64,000 nt of DNA, from positions 62,001-126,000 of the forward strand of contig NZ_OBEA01000004.1 of NCBI RefSeq assembly GCF_900215355.1, read 5' to 3'. The stretch comes from Pseudooceanicola antarcticus. GTDB lineage: Bacteria > Pseudomonadota > Alphaproteobacteria > Rhodobacterales > Rhodobacteraceae. Of the stretch, positions 8,918 through 21,781 are shown piece by piece (the stretch's first letter is position 1; each line of letters begins with the position of its first letter). The translations under genes and the position numbers were made by a program. The notes under the pieces are model-generated. The model worked only from the letters and a program-made list of their open reading frames with translations. It was not told the DNA's origin and did no database searches.

Positions 8918-9196
8918 ATGTACTTGAAGAAGGTCCAGGGTCCACGGGCGGTGACGCTGCCCGATGGCCGCGTGATGACGAGGGCGGATCTGCCCCCGCC
9001 GGAGACCCGTCGCTGGGTGGCCTCGCGCAAGGCTGCCGTCGTGCGGGGGGTGGTCCATGGTCTTATTTCGCAGGACGAGGCGCTGGAGCGATACTCTCTG
9101 TCACCCGAGGAGTTCCTGGAATGGGTCAGTGCCGTCGCCAATCACGGTGAAGAGGCGCTGAAGGCGACCGCCTTGCAGAAATTCAGACAGCCCTAG
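8918..9196 (+). CDS. sciP: SciP-type CtrA inhibitor (DUF1153)
   Basis: Small helix-turn-helix protein that, in Caulobacter, binds CtrA-bound promoters and blocks RNA polymerase recruitment. 92 residues from ATG 8918 (MYLKKVQGPRAV). The family core LPDGRVMTRADLPPPETRRW is followed by a helix-turn-helix (RKAAVVRGVVHGLISQDEALERY). ATG 8903 (MRVGAMYLKK) is an alternative five codons upstream; GGAG at 8912-8915 is too close to 8918 to settle it. The gene sits 94 bases before ctrA, an arrangement that itself supports the assignment. Confidence 0.88.
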   Translation: MYLKKVQGPRAVTLPDGRVMTRADLPPPETRRWVASRKAAVVRGVVHGLISQDEALERYSLSPEEFLEWVSAVANHGEEALKATALQKFRQP

Positions 9197-9233
9197 AGTG
9201 CGGCGTGAAGACCATCCCCACGGTAACCGGAGG

Positions 9234-9276
9234 TTAACCAATTGGCGTCAAGGTCATTCACGTCCAAGGGATTAAC
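9234..9276 (+). promoter_or_regulatory. Two CtrA-like half sites before ctrA
   Basis: TTAACC at 9234-9239 and TTAAC at 9272-9276 match the half site of the CtrA box. They are not arranged as TTAA-N7-TTAA, so autoregulation is possible but unproven. Confidence 0.35.
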
Positions 9277-9290
9277 GGAGAGAACTCGGC

Positions 9291-10010
9291 ATGCGCGTGC
9301 TTTTGGTAGAAGATGATCCGACCACTTCGAAAAGCATCGAGCTGATGCTGACCCATGCCAACCTGAACGTCTATACGACCGACCTTGGCGAAGAGGGCAT
9401 AGATCTTGCAAAGCTCTATGACTACGACTTGATCCTGCTGGATCTGGGACTTCCCGACATGAACGGGCACGAGGTGCTGCGCCAGCTGCGCCTGGCCCGC
9501 ATCGAGACTCCGATCCTGATCCTGTCGGGGGCCGATGATACGGAAAACAAGCTGAAGGGCTTCGGCTTCGGCGCCGATGACTACCTGACCAAGCCCTTCC
9601 ACCGTGAAGAGCTGGTGGCGCGCATCCACGCGATCATTCGCCGCTCCAAGGGCCATTCGCAGTCGATCATCCGCACCGGCCGCATCGAGGTGAACCTGGA
9701 TGCCAAGACGGTCGAGGTCGACAGCAAGCCGGTGCATCTGACCGGCAAGGAATACCAGATGCTGGAACTGCTCAGCCTGCGCAAGGGCACCACGCTGACG
9801 AAAGAGATGTTCCTCAACCATCTCTACGGCGGCATGGACGAGCCCGAGCTGAAGATCATCGACGTCTTCATCTGCAAGCTGCGCAAGAAGCTCTCGACCG
9901 CGACCGAAGGCGATAATTACATCGAAACGGTTTGGGGCAGGGGCTACGTGCTGCGCGACCCCGAGCCCGAACATATCGACGAAAAGAAGATGGCACTCGG
10001 GGCGGGGTGA
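9291..10010 (+). CDS. ctrA: Cell-cycle response regulator CtrA
   Basis: OmpR-type master regulator; in Rhodobacterales it controls motility, gene transfer agent and other traits rather than being strictly essential. 239 residues: receiver domain with acidic pocket Glu8-Asp9-Asp10, phospho-acceptor Asp51 ([11 protein letters not shown]) and Lys in [13 protein letters not shown], then a winged helix with the CtrA-typical [10 protein letters not shown] and [13 protein letters not shown] 9291 has GGAGAG eight bases upstream. The C terminus ends Gly-Ala-Gly rather than Ala-Ala, so the Caulobacter ClpXP degron is not obvious. Confidence 0.97.
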   Translation: MRVLLVEDDPTTSKSIELMLTHANLNVYTTDLGEEGIDLAKLYDYDLILLDLGLPDMNGHEVLRQLRLARIETPILILSGADDTENKLKGFGFGADDYLTKPFHREELVARIHAIIRRSKGHSQSIIRTGRIEVNLDAKTVEVDSKPVHLTGKEYQMLELLSLRKGTTLTKEMFLNHLYGGMDEPELKIIDVFICKLRKKLSTATEGDNYIETVWGRGYVLRDPEPEHIDEKKMALGAG

Positions 10011-10065
10011 TCCTGTCTCGGGGCTTACCGCTCACGGAAGACCAAGACCCGTCTGGACGTCATGA

Positions 10066-14636
<4,571 letters not shown>

Positions 14637-14642
14637 ACGCCT

Positions 14643-14701
14643 GACTCTGTGGATAAATCCATTTTGTTCACAAAAGTTCCTAAAAAGTTCTTTACCGACT
14701 C
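14643..14701 (+). promoter_or_regulatory. LexA-type box flanked by two GANTC sites
   Basis: GTTC-N7-GTTC at 14676-14690 matches the alphaproteobacterial LexA (SOS) box. A further GTTC at 14666-14669 precedes it with N6 spacing. GACTC (CcrM target) occurs at 14643-14647 and again at 14697-14701. All lie in the 126 bases between recG and the 40-residue ORF that starts at 14763. No convincing -35/-10 pair stands out. Confidence 0.65.
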
Positions 14702-14762
14702 GGCTCAATATGAGAACAAAAGGGCAACGGAGCTGAACGCTTTGATCGGAGAGGACAGAGAA

Positions 14763-14885
14763 ATGCTGAACGACATTCTTCAAACTGCCCGTCGCGCCCC
14801 CGCCGCTTTCCTTCAGGACCTGTTTGGTGCGGCCGCGCTGGTGGTGCTGCTCGTCGGCTCTCTCTACCTTCCGGCGCTGACCTGA
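14763..14885 (+). CDS. 40-residue membrane microprotein, probably SOS-controlled
   Basis: Not a family I can name. ATG 14763 is preceded by a purine-rich GGAGAGGACAGAGAA stretch that gives a good Shine-Dalgarno sequence. The product begins MLNDILQTARRAPAAFLQDL and ends in a hydrophobic segment (about residues 20-39, FGAAALVVLLVGSLYLPAL), so a short cationic amphipathic N terminus precedes one membrane helix. A LexA-type box lies 73-87 bases upstream and a strong terminator 140 bases downstream. In Caulobacter the 29-residue SidA is an SOS-induced membrane inhibitor of division; the similarity here is in size, topology and regulation, not sequence. An upstream in-frame ATG (14649) lies before the box and is unlikely. 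Confidence 0.7.
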   Translation: MLNDILQTARRAPAAFLQDLFGAAALVVLLVGSLYLPALT

Positions 14886-14920
14886 GCCTCGTTTCTGCCT
14901 GCATGTCGTAGCAAGGCCGG

Positions 14921-14983
14921 GCCTCATTCCCCGATGTGTGGGTAGATGGCCTGTCTGCCCGTCCGGGGTCGCCTCATTCCCCG
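14921..14983 (+). repeat. 13-bp direct repeat
   Basis: GCCTCATTCCCCG occurs at 14921-14933 and again at 14971-14983, fifty bases apart, in the non-coding stretch after the 40-residue ORF. Confidence 0.6.
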
Positions 14984-15021
14984 GAGCCTGGCCCGCTGTC
15001 CCAAGCGACAAGCATACTTCG

Positions 15022-15054
15022 CCGCCGCCTCCCCCCGGAGTGCGGCGGTTTTTT
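15022..15054 (+). terminator. Rho-independent terminator
   Basis: CCGCCGC (15022-15028) pairs with GCGGCGG (15042-15048), followed by six T (15049-15054). It ends transcription from recG and the 40-residue ORF before the converging chemoreceptor gene. Confidence 0.8.
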
Positions 15055-15071
15055 CTTGGCCCTGCGGCCGG

Positions 15072-16478
15072 TCAGAACCGATAGGCCAGCCGCAGCCCGC
15101 CCCAGTGCCGGTTCTTGACGAAGATCGGCACCGAAAGATCCTTCATCATCACGAAGTCGCCGCCGCCCATGTCGCGGCGGTAGACCTGTAGCAGGAACGG
15201 GTCCTTGTTGCGCCCGGCCTTCAGCCCGACGCGGTCGTCGAAGATGCGCCGGTTGCGGCAATGGGCCATGTTCCAGACCGGGTCATCCCCCTGCGGGTGA
15301 GAGAACTTCCGGTTGTGGGTCGGCAGGTAGCCGTTGCGGTCGACGGCGGCGCAGAAGGTGACCTTGCTGTCGAGCTCCAGCGCCTCCTCCAGGATCGGCG
15401 GCAGCACGGTGTCGGTGAAATTGGTGAAGCGGGTCACCACCTGTTCCGGGTCACTGCGCGGGACGGGCCGGTAGTCTGTATCGAAGAGGTCGTCGATCGT
15501 GATGCGTCCCTCGTCCACCGCCGTGTCAAAAAGCTGCGAGATCCGATGCGCACGCGCCTTGGCGTCGGTGATGAAGCGGCTGTCGGCGCTGTCGCCGCCG
15601 GCCAAGACCGCATCCTGCACCAGCGCCTCGGAGCGGTCGCGCAGGCTGCGCACCCGTTCGTGCACGTCCTCGACCGCGCCGGTGCTTTCGCGGATGATGC
15701 CGAAGGTGCCCTCGATCTGCGGGGTATATTCGCGCAGCGCCTTGTCTGCATCGACTGCATCGTCGCGCACCAGCTTCATCCGCGCCACCGAGCGGTCCAT
15801 AGCATCCTTCACTTCGGCGTTGCGGGTGGCGACCTCTTCGCCGGCGCGCGCCAGCTCGCGCGAGGTTTCCGAGACCGATCCCGTTTCCTGCTGCAAGCGG
15901 ATGATCCAGTCGACGAGGCGCTGGATATTGTCGCTGATCGTCTCGGCCGCGGTGCCGGTCTGCTGCGACAGGGTGTTGATCGCATCGGCCACCACCGAGA
16001 ACCCCTTGCCGGCCTCACCCGCCCGCGCGGCCTCTATCTTGGCGTTGATCGCCAGCATGTTGACCTGGCTGGCGATGGCGGCGATCTGGTCATTGCTGGC
16101 CTGTACGTCCTCCAGCACGGTCTCGACATCCCTGGTGCGACTGTCGAGCGTCAGCACCCAGGTCAGCACCGAGAAGGCGTGCTTGCCGGCGATATCCGAG
16201 GTGCGGATCAGGGTCTCGAAGCTGGATTGGGTGTCTTCCAGCTGCCGGTAGGCATCCTGGATCGTGGTCATCACCGAGGCATTCATCTGCAAGACGTGCC
16301 CCGTGCCTTCGCGCACCTGCTTGAGCTGCGACAGCAGCACCTCTGTGCGAGAGGTCAGATCCTCGAGAAAGCCGTCGACATCCACCACCTCCTGTCCGAG
16401 CGCGGAGGCGTTGGTCGCCAGGCGGTCAAGAGAGATCCCCGCCGGTTGCGGGTCGGGGAAGGTCGGGTCGTGTTCCAT
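15072..16478 (-). CDS. Soluble methyl-accepting chemotaxis protein
   Basis: Cytoplasmic chemoreceptor that would signal to CheA/CheW. 468 residues with no membrane segment. The order is inverted: a coiled-coil signalling region comes first, with the hairpin-tip core [20 protein letters not shown] near residues 140-160, and a C-terminal sensory domain follows (about 330-468). That domain ends [20 protein letters not shown], resembling the last strands of Cache/PAS-like ligand domains, and carries scattered Cys and His that might bind a cofactor. No other chemotaxis genes are nearby. The ligand cannot be deduced. Confidence 0.88.
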   Translation of the reverse strand: MEHDPTFPDPQPAGISLDRLATNASALGQEVVDVDGFLEDLTSRTEVLLSQLKQVREGTGHVLQMNASVMTTIQDAYRQLEDTQSSFETLIRTSDIAGKHAFSVLTWVLTLDSRTRDVETVLEDVQASNDQIAAIASQVNMLAINAKIEAARAGEAGKGFSVVADAINTLSQQTGTAAETISDNIQRLVDWIIRLQQETGSVSETSRELARAGEEVATRNAEVKDAMDRSVARMKLVRDDAVDADKALREYTPQIEGTFGIIRESTGAVEDVHERVRSLRDRSEALVQDAVLAGGDSADSRFITDAKARAHRISQLFDTAVDEGRITIDDLFDTDYRPVPRSDPEQVVTRFTNFTDTVLPPILEEALELDSKVTFCAAVDRNGYLPTHNRKFSHPQGDDPVWNMAHCRNRRIFDDRVGLKAGRNKDPFLLQVYRRDMGGGDFVMMKDLSVPIFVKNRHWGGLRLAYRF

Positions 16479-16535
16479 GCCGGGCCGCTGCTGGTTGCAT
16501 CGACCCCGGCTTAGGCGTGAAAACCTGAGAAGCCG

Positions 16536-16985
16536 TTAAGCGCAGTCGCTTTCCGCCGCCTGTTCCAGCGCCTCCGAAAGCGCTTCGAGCGTCAGCAGGA
16601 TCGAGGCATGGCGGTTCTTGTATTCGCGCGCGGGCAGCAGCACCTCCAGCCCGTCGAAGGGCGCCTCGGGCACCGGGCCCTCGTCCTTGAGCATGGCGCG
16701 CAACTGGTCGCGGGCGGCCAGAACCTCGGGTTTCGTGCGTCCCAGCACCGCGGCGCCCACCACGGAGGCGGAGGCCTGGCCAAGCGCACAGGCGCGCACT
16801 TCCTGGCCGAAACGGTCGATCTTGCCGTCCTTCAGCGCCACGTCCACCGTCACCGTCGAGCCGCAGAGCGGCGCGCGCTTGCGCACGGTGGCATCGGGGT
16901 CTGCAAGACGCTCCTGGTGCGGGATCTCGGCGGCAAGCGCCAGGATCCGGTTGGAATAGAGTTTGATCAGGTCGCTCTCGCTCAT
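16536..16985 (-). CDS. SufU/NifU-like iron-sulfur scaffold-type protein
   Basis: Related to SufU, which accepts sulfur from SufS or scaffolds Fe-S clusters. 149 residues from ATG 16985 (MSESDLIKLYSNRI), with AAAGGA upstream. Cys41 (LCGSTVTV) and Cys66 (RACALGQASASVVG) are at the expected places. The Asp that normally follows CG is Ser43 and the usual third Cys region reads RHASILL, so two of the four zinc/cluster ligands known from Bacillus SufU are missing; a Cys148 sits at the extreme C terminus. Divergent from hisI. The fold call is good, the activity uncertain. Confidence 0.8.
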   Translation of the reverse strand: MSESDLIKLYSNRILALAAEIPHQERLADPDATVRKRAPLCGSTVTVDVALKDGKIDRFGQEVRACALGQASASVVGAAVLGRTKPEVLAARDQLRAMLKDEGPVPEAPFDGLEVLLPAREYKNRHASILLTLEALSEALEQAAESDCA

Positions 16986-17064
16986 CTCTGGTCCTTTCGG
17001 CGCGTCTTCCCTAGATAGGCCGGGAGGGCGCCACTGGAAAGGGGCCGCAGGACAGGTGAGCAAA

Positions 17065-17424
17065 ATGCGTTTCGATCCGAGCAATCTGAAGTTTGACGAC
17101 AAGGGGCTGATCCCCGCCATTGCCCAGCAACAGGGCACCGGAGAGGTGCTGATGATGGCCTGGATGAATGCCGCCTCGATCGAGAAGACGCTGGAGACCG
17201 GCCATGTGACCTATTGGTCGCGTTCCCGGCAGAGCTTCTGGGCCAAGGGCGAGAGCTCTGGCCATGTGCAGAAGCTGATCGAGCTGCGGGTGGATTGCGA
17301 CCGCGATTGCCTGCTGCTGATCGTCGATCAGACCGGTCCCGCCTGTCACACCAACCGCCGCGATTGCTTCTACACTGCCGTGCGCGACGGCGAAGAGGTG
17401 GTGATCTCCGAGCCCATGGTCTGA
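17065..17424 (+). CDS. hisI: Phosphoribosyl-AMP cyclohydrolase HisI
   Basis: Third step of histidine synthesis: opens the adenine ring of phosphoribosyl-AMP. 119 residues, a stand-alone cyclohydrolase without the HisE domain. Visible motifs are YWSRSRQSFWAKGESSGH, the metal-binding DCDRDCLL, and CHTNRRDCFY with its zinc Cys. ATG 17065 is chosen; an in-frame GTG at 17056 would add three residues. Divergent from the SufU-like gene and convergent with gluQ. Confidence 0.95.
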   Translation: MRFDPSNLKFDDKGLIPAIAQQQGTGEVLMMAWMNAASIEKTLETGHVTYWSRSRQSFWAKGESSGHVQKLIELRVDCDRDCLLLIVDQTGPACHTNRRDCFYTAVRDGEEVVISEPMV

Positions 17425-17451
17425 GGCAGCCAGGCCTGGGCCAGGGCCGGC

Positions 17452-18330
17452 TCAGGCGCTGCGCGCGAGACCGATCATCTTCAGGATGTCGGCCGGGCTC
17501 TTGCCCTCGTCCCGGTAAAGCCGGATGGCGCGGGCATCGTCGCGCTTGGCCAGTCGCTTGCCCGCCTCGTCGCGGATCAGGCGGTGGTGGTGGTAGAGCG
17601 GCACGGGCAGGCCCAGAAGCCTTTGCAGCAGCACATGGATCGGCGTGGCTTCGAAAAGATCCTGGCCGCGCACCACCTCGGTGATCTGCTGTTCGGCATC
17701 ATCCACCACGACCGAGAGGTGATAGGAGGTGCCCATGCCCTGGCGCGCCAGCACCACGTCGCCGACCTTCTCGATCATCCGCCGCCGGGCAATCGGCCGG
17801 GCCCCGCTTTCGCCATTGGGTCCCTTGCCGGTCTCGGTGAAGAAAAGCGGCTGGTGGCGGCAGGCGCGTTCCAGCGCGCGGGCCATGTCGAGGCGCAGCA
17901 CCGCGTCGGGCAGCGGCCCCTCGGGCGCGGTTTCGGGGCGACAGGTGCCGGGGTAGACAATCCCGTCGGGTCCCAGTTGCGGCGCGCCCTCCTGCGGGGC
18001 CGAGGCGGCCTCGGCGATGTCGCGGCGGGTGCAGCTGCAGGGATAGAGCAGGCCCATGTCCCAGAGGGTTTGCAGCGCCGCCCGGTAGGCGGGCAGGCGC
18101 TGAGATTGGCGCATCTCCGGGCGCGGCCAGTCGAGGCCCAGCCAGCTGAGGTCCTCGTCGATCTGCGCCTCCCACTCGGGGCGGGCGCGGCTCTGGTCGA
18201 TGTCCTCGATGCGCAGAAGGAAGGTCCCGCCCGCCGCCTCGGCCCGGCGCGCCGCGACCAGGGCCGAATAGGCATGGCCCAGGTGCAGCGGCCCCGTGGG
18301 CGAGGGGGCAAAGCGGGTGCGGTAGCTCAT
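17452..18330 (-). CDS. gluQ: Glutamyl-Q tRNA(Asp) synthetase
   Basis: Attaches glutamate to queuosine at position 34 of tRNA(Asp). 292 residues: a GluRS-like catalytic domain without the anticodon-binding domain. The HIGH region reads RFAPSPTGPLHLGHA (about 6-20) and the KMSKS region RLAKRDDARAIR. Between them, the CSCTRRD segment supplies Cys residues of the zinc site. Its ATG overlaps the stop of the methyltransferase gene by four bases, so the two form one operon. Confidence 0.92.
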   Translation of the reverse strand: MSYRTRFAPSPTGPLHLGHAYSALVAARRAEAAGGTFLLRIEDIDQSRARPEWEAQIDEDLSWLGLDWPRPEMRQSQRLPAYRAALQTLWDMGLLYPCSCTRRDIAEAASAPQEGAPQLGPDGIVYPGTCRPETAPEGPLPDAVLRLDMARALERACRHQPLFFTETGKGPNGESGARPIARRRMIEKVGDVVLARQGMGTSYHLSVVVDDAEQQITEVVRGQDLFEATPIHVLLQRLLGLPVPLYHHHRLIRDEAGKRLAKRDDARAIRLYRDEGKSPADILKMIGLARSA

Positions 18331-18947
18331 CGCCGGCGGATCACCATGACGCGCGAGACAGAGCCCAGCCCCTCGATATGCGGTCCGTCCTCGCTGACCT
18401 CCAGCACCGCTTCCGAGCTCTCGGTGATGCGGGTGAGCATGTTCATGTACTCCTCGTCCTCAAGGGCCTTCTCATTGTAGCTGAGCGCCAGCCGTCCGCC
18501 AGAGGGCAGGGCCATGAAGATCGCAGGCAGGCAGGAGGCGGGGGCGGCACCGGGCGAGATCGCGCCGGCGGCGGTCACCGTGCGGTAGCGCGACACCAGG
18601 CCGGGGTCGGGGTTGCCGAAGGGCAGGGGCGTCAGGGTCTCGTAGCAGCCCTTGGCGCGGGCCATCTCGAGCATGCCGGTCGAGACATCGGCGCCATGGA
18701 TGCGGGTGAAACCCTCGGCGGCCAGGGCCTCGCCGGAAAGACCGGTGCCGCAGCCGAAGTCGAGCACCGGGGCGGCAAGCTCGGCCTCCTTCAAGAGCGG
18801 CTTGAGGGCGCGGGCAATCCGGCTGGGCGTGGCATAGCGCGCGTCGTCGAGCTCGCTGTCGTAACTTTCTGCCCATTGGTCATAGAGGGCGCGTTGCGTT
18901 TCGGCGTCGGAGACGCCGTAGATCTTGTCCAAGTATTTTTCAGCCAT
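18327..18947 (-). CDS. Class I SAM-dependent methyltransferase (METTL27-like)
   Basis: 206 residues from ATG 18947 (MAEKYLDKIYGVSD). The N-terminal YDQWAESYDSEL and motif I VLDFGCGTGLSGEAL (about 67-81) mark a Rossmann methyltransferase of the METTL27/WBSCR27-like group; the substrate is unknown. An upstream extension with another ATG exists in the frame but lies beyond a perfect palindrome (18953-18968), six bases before this start. The stop overlaps gluQ (ATGA), so the pair is co-translated. Confidence 0.82.
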   Translation of the reverse strand: MAEKYLDKIYGVSDAETQRALYDQWAESYDSELDDARYATPSRIARALKPLLKEAELAAPVLDFGCGTGLSGEALAAEGFTRIHGADVSTGMLEMARAKGCYETLTPLPFGNPDPGLVSRYRTVTAAGAISPGAAPASCLPAIFMALPSGGRLALSYNEKALEDEEYMNMLTRITESSEAVLEVSEDGPHIEGLGSVSRVMVIRRR

Positions 18948-18952
18948 GGGGC

Positions 18953-18968
18953 GGAATATGCATATTCC
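18953..18968. promoter_or_regulatory. 16-bp perfect palindrome upstream of the methyltransferase
   Basis: GGAATATGCATATTCC is a perfect inverted repeat with no spacer, five bases upstream of the start codon at 18947. It may be an operator or act in the mRNA leader, where it would occupy the ribosome-binding position. Confidence 0.55.
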
Positions 18969-19198
18969 ACGCGGAAGTTCCACCCGATGACCGGAAACCG
19001 GACTGCCCGGTGAACGGGCCACCGGTCATGCCGATGACGCGGCACCTGGGCCCCGGTGGGTCGCCGGCTGCTGAGGGAGCGAGGTAAGTGGGGGAAGGCG
19101 GCATGGCTCCCACCCCACGGGGCTGGGCCGCAGGGTGAGCAATGGTGACGGCTCGGCGGGCAGGCGCAGGGTGGGGAGATCCCACCTCTGCCCACTCG

Positions 19199-20536
19199 TC
19201 AGACGGCCAGCCAGCCGGTCCAGAGCTCTTTTGCCCGATCCGTATAGGCCTTGTAGCGGTCCTTGCGGCCGCGACGGCCGGCCTTCAGGCCCGCGACGGG
19301 CGGGAAGAGCCCGAAGTTGACGTTCATCGGCTGGAAGGTCTTTGCCTCGGCACCGCCGGTGATATGCGTCACCAGAGCGCCCATGGCGGTCTCGGCGGGC
19401 ACCGGGGGCAGGGTCTTGCCGGTCATCTCTGCCACGGCAAGGCGGCCTGCCAGCAGGCCCATGGCGGCGCTTTCCACGTAGCCCTCGACCCCGGTGATCT
19501 GGCCGGCGAACCGGATGTTGGGCCGCGATTTCAGCCGCATCTGGTCGTCGAGCAGGGTGGGGGAGTTGATGAAGGTATTGCGGTGGATGCCCCCCAGGCG
19601 CGCGAAGCTGGCGTCCTGCAGGCCGGGGATCATCTTGAAGACCTCGGTCTGGGCGCCGTATTTCATCTTCGTCTGGAAGCCGACGATATTGTAGAGCGTG
19701 CCCAGCTTGTTGTCGCGGCGCAGCTGCACCACGGCCCAGGCCTTTTCGTCGGGCTTGTGGGCATTGGTCAGGCCCACGGGCTTCATCGGCCCATGGCGCA
19801 GGGTCTCGCGGCCACGTTCGGCCATGACCTCGATCGGCAGGCAACCGTCGAAGTAACCCGCCGTCTCGCCCTCGTGGAACTCGGTCTTGTCGGCGGCCAG
19901 AAGCGCGTCGATGAAGGCCTCGTATTCGTCCTTGGTCATCGGGCAGTTGAGGTAGGCTTTCTGCTCTTCCTCGGTCTCGCCCTTGTCGTAGCGCGACTGC
20001 ATCCAGGCGATATCCATGTCGATGCTTTCGGCATAGACGATGGGGGCGATGGCGTCGAAGAAGGCCAGGCTCTCGGCGCCGGTCTCGGCGCGGATCGCCT
20101 CGGCCAACGCGCCGGAGGTCAGCGGGCCGGTGGCGATGATCCAGTGCCCGTCCGAGGGCAGCTCCGAGATCTCGCCATCCTCGACCTCGACCAGCGGATG
20201 CGCGCGCAGCGCCGCGGTCACGTCTTCCGAGAAGGGATCGCGGTCCACCGCCAGCGCGCCGCCTGCGGGCAGACGATGCTTGTCGGCCATCTGCATGATG
20301 AGACCGCCCGCCTGGCGCATTTCCCAATGCAGCAGGCCGACGGCGTTCTGTTCGCTGTCGTCCGAGCGGAAGGAGTTGGAACAGACCATCTCGGCCAGGT
20401 TGCCGGTGCGATGCGCGAAGGTTTCGACCTGGGGGCGCATCTCGTGGATGGTCACGGGGATGCCGGCCTGTGCGGCCTGCCAGGCGGCCTCGGACCCGGC
20501 CATGCCGCCGCCGATGATATGGAGTCTCTCTGTCAT
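19199..20536 (-). CDS. trmFO: tRNA m5U54 methyltransferase TrmFO
   Basis: Folate- and FAD-dependent enzyme forming m5U54 in the T loop of tRNA. 445 residues with an N-terminal FAD-binding motif [13 protein letters not shown] (about 7-19) and the family regions [14 protein letters not shown] and FGLFPP. Stand-alone gene; upstream is a 400-base intergenic stretch and downstream a 251-base gap with a short GC-rich hairpin (about 19168-19193) but no T-run. Confidence 0.95.
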   Translation of the reverse strand: MTERLHIIGGGMAGSEAAWQAAQAGIPVTIHEMRPQVETFAHRTGNLAEMVCSNSFRSDDSEQNAVGLLHWEMRQAGGLIMQMADKHRLPAGGALAVDRDPFSEDVTAALRAHPLVEVEDGEISELPSDGHWIIATGPLTSGALAEAIRAETGAESLAFFDAIAPIVYAESIDMDIAWMQSRYDKGETEEEQKAYLNCPMTKDEYEAFIDALLAADKTEFHEGETAGYFDGCLPIEVMAERGRETLRHGPMKPVGLTNAHKPDEKAWAVVQLRRDNKLGTLYNIVGFQTKMKYGAQTEVFKMIPGLQDASFARLGGIHRNTFINSPTLLDDQMRLKSRPNIRFAGQITGVEGYVESAAMGLLAGRLAVAEMTGKTLPPVPAETAMGALVTHITGGAEAKTFQPMNVNFGLFPPVAGLKAGRRGRKDRYKAYTDRAKELWTGWLAV

Positions 20537-20936
20537 GGGCGCGATCTAGGGCAAAGGGGGCATGATTGGAAGGGGCTTCGCACCGGGCAGCCCGCAGCGC
20601 GCGATCACATTCCGCATTGGATGGGCGTCAGGATCGCTCCTCCGGCGCAGGGCAGGCGGCGCGCAATGAGGCTGCGGGGCCGTCAATGACGATCATCCAA
20701 CGGGGAGTTCTGCGAGCGGGTCACCTTCCCACGTATCGGCAGCCAGAGAGAGCATGGCTATGGAGGGTTGCCGAGGTGACCCGATCTCGCGGTTTCAAGG
20801 GACGCGTCCCTTCGTCCCTGCACTCATAGGTAGTGGAAGGGATTGGGACCGAATAGTGGCGAAATCCGAACCACACTGGTCACGATATGGAAACACTTCC
20901 CCGAGACCCCCGGCTTTGATCGCCCAGGGGCGTCGT
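20537..20936. other. 400-base intergenic stretch with inverted repeats
   Basis: I see no convincing gene; the only short open frames lack start signals or family features. It does contain CGGGTCACCT (20717-20726) perfectly matched to AGGTGACCCG (20774-20783) across a 47-base loop, and a perfect 16-bp palindrome AAGGGACGCGTCCCTT (20797-20812). A structured RNA or a protein-binding region is possible. Confidence 0.45.
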
Positions 20937-21725
20937 TCAGCCCGATTTCCACCCCGGTTGGCGCTTTTCCAGGAAAGCCTGGATGCCCTCGTCGGTGTCG
21001 CTGTCGAGCATGTTCCTGACCATCACCTCGGCGGTGAAGTCATAGGCCGCCTCCAGTGGCATCTCGAGCTGGCGATAGAAGGCCTGCTTGCCGATGCGGA
21101 TCGCGGTGTCCAGCTTCTCGGCGATGGTCGAGGCCAGGGCCATGGCTTCCGACATCTGCTCTTCGGCGGGCACGGCGCGGTTGATCAGCCCAAGCTCCAG
21201 CGCCCTGTCGCTGTCGATCATCGCGCCGGTGGTCAGCATCTCGAAGGCCTGCTTGCGCGGCAGGTTGCGGCTGAGCGCAACCATGGGGGTCGAGCAGAAG
21301 AGCCCGATGTTGACGCCGTTGACACCGAAGCGCGTGCCCTCGGCGGCCACGGCCAGGTCACAGGCGGCGACCAGCTGGCAGCCGGCGGCGGTGGCGATGC
21401 CATGGGGCAGGGCAATCACCGGCTGCGGCAGGGCGCCGATCGTGGTCATCACCCTGGCGCAGCGGCGGAACAGCTCCTCGAACTTCGCCGCGCCCTTGTC
21501 GGGGGCCTGCCGGGCCTGCTGCATCTCCTTCAGGTCATGGCCGGCGCAGAAGGCGCGCCCCTCGCCGGAAAGCAGCACCACGCGGATCTGCCGCTCGGTG
21601 GCCAGCCGGTCCAGCGCCTCTTGCAGCGCCTCCAGCATCTCGTCGCTCAGCGCGTTCAGCCGCTCGGGCGCGTTCAGGCGCAAATGGGCAATGGCCCCGC
21701 TGTCGTGACGTTCCAGAATTGCCAT
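20937..21725 (-). CDS. Enoyl-CoA hydratase/isomerase family protein (ECHDC3-like)
   Basis: Crotonase-fold protein of 262 residues from ATG 21725, preceded by GGGAGGAG. Oxyanion-hole regions are GRAFCAGHDLKEM and GIATAAGCQLVAACDLAVA. The second loop lacks the usual catalytic Glu pair clearly, and the sequence looks closest to ECHDC3-type members, whose reaction is unsettled. Divergent from a hot-dog thioesterase 56 bases away, suggesting a shared acyl-CoA role. Confidence 0.85.
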   Translation of the reverse strand: MAILERHDSGAIAHLRLNAPERLNALSDEMLEALQEALDRLATERQIRVVLLSGEGRAFCAGHDLKEMQQARQAPDKGAAKFEELFRRCARVMTTIGALPQPVIALPHGIATAAGCQLVAACDLAVAAEGTRFGVNGVNIGLFCSTPMVALSRNLPRKQAFEMLTTGAMIDSDRALELGLINRAVPAEEQMSEAMALASTIAEKLDTAIRIGKQAFYRQLEMPLEAAYDFTAEVMVRNMLDSDTDEGIQAFLEKRQPGWKSG

Positions 21726-21781
21726 CTTGTCTCCTCCCTCTTCCTTGGGGAAGTCTAGGCCCGAGGAGCGAGGGAGGAAAC

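Noticed and set aside
9197-9290. Full CtrA box before ctrA
   Set aside because: Only half sites are present; the TTAA-N7-TTAA spacing is not met.
20754-21758. 334-codon + strand frame after trmFO
   Set aside because: Mostly antisense to the enoyl-CoA hydratase-like gene; the first 180 bases have no start signal or domain.
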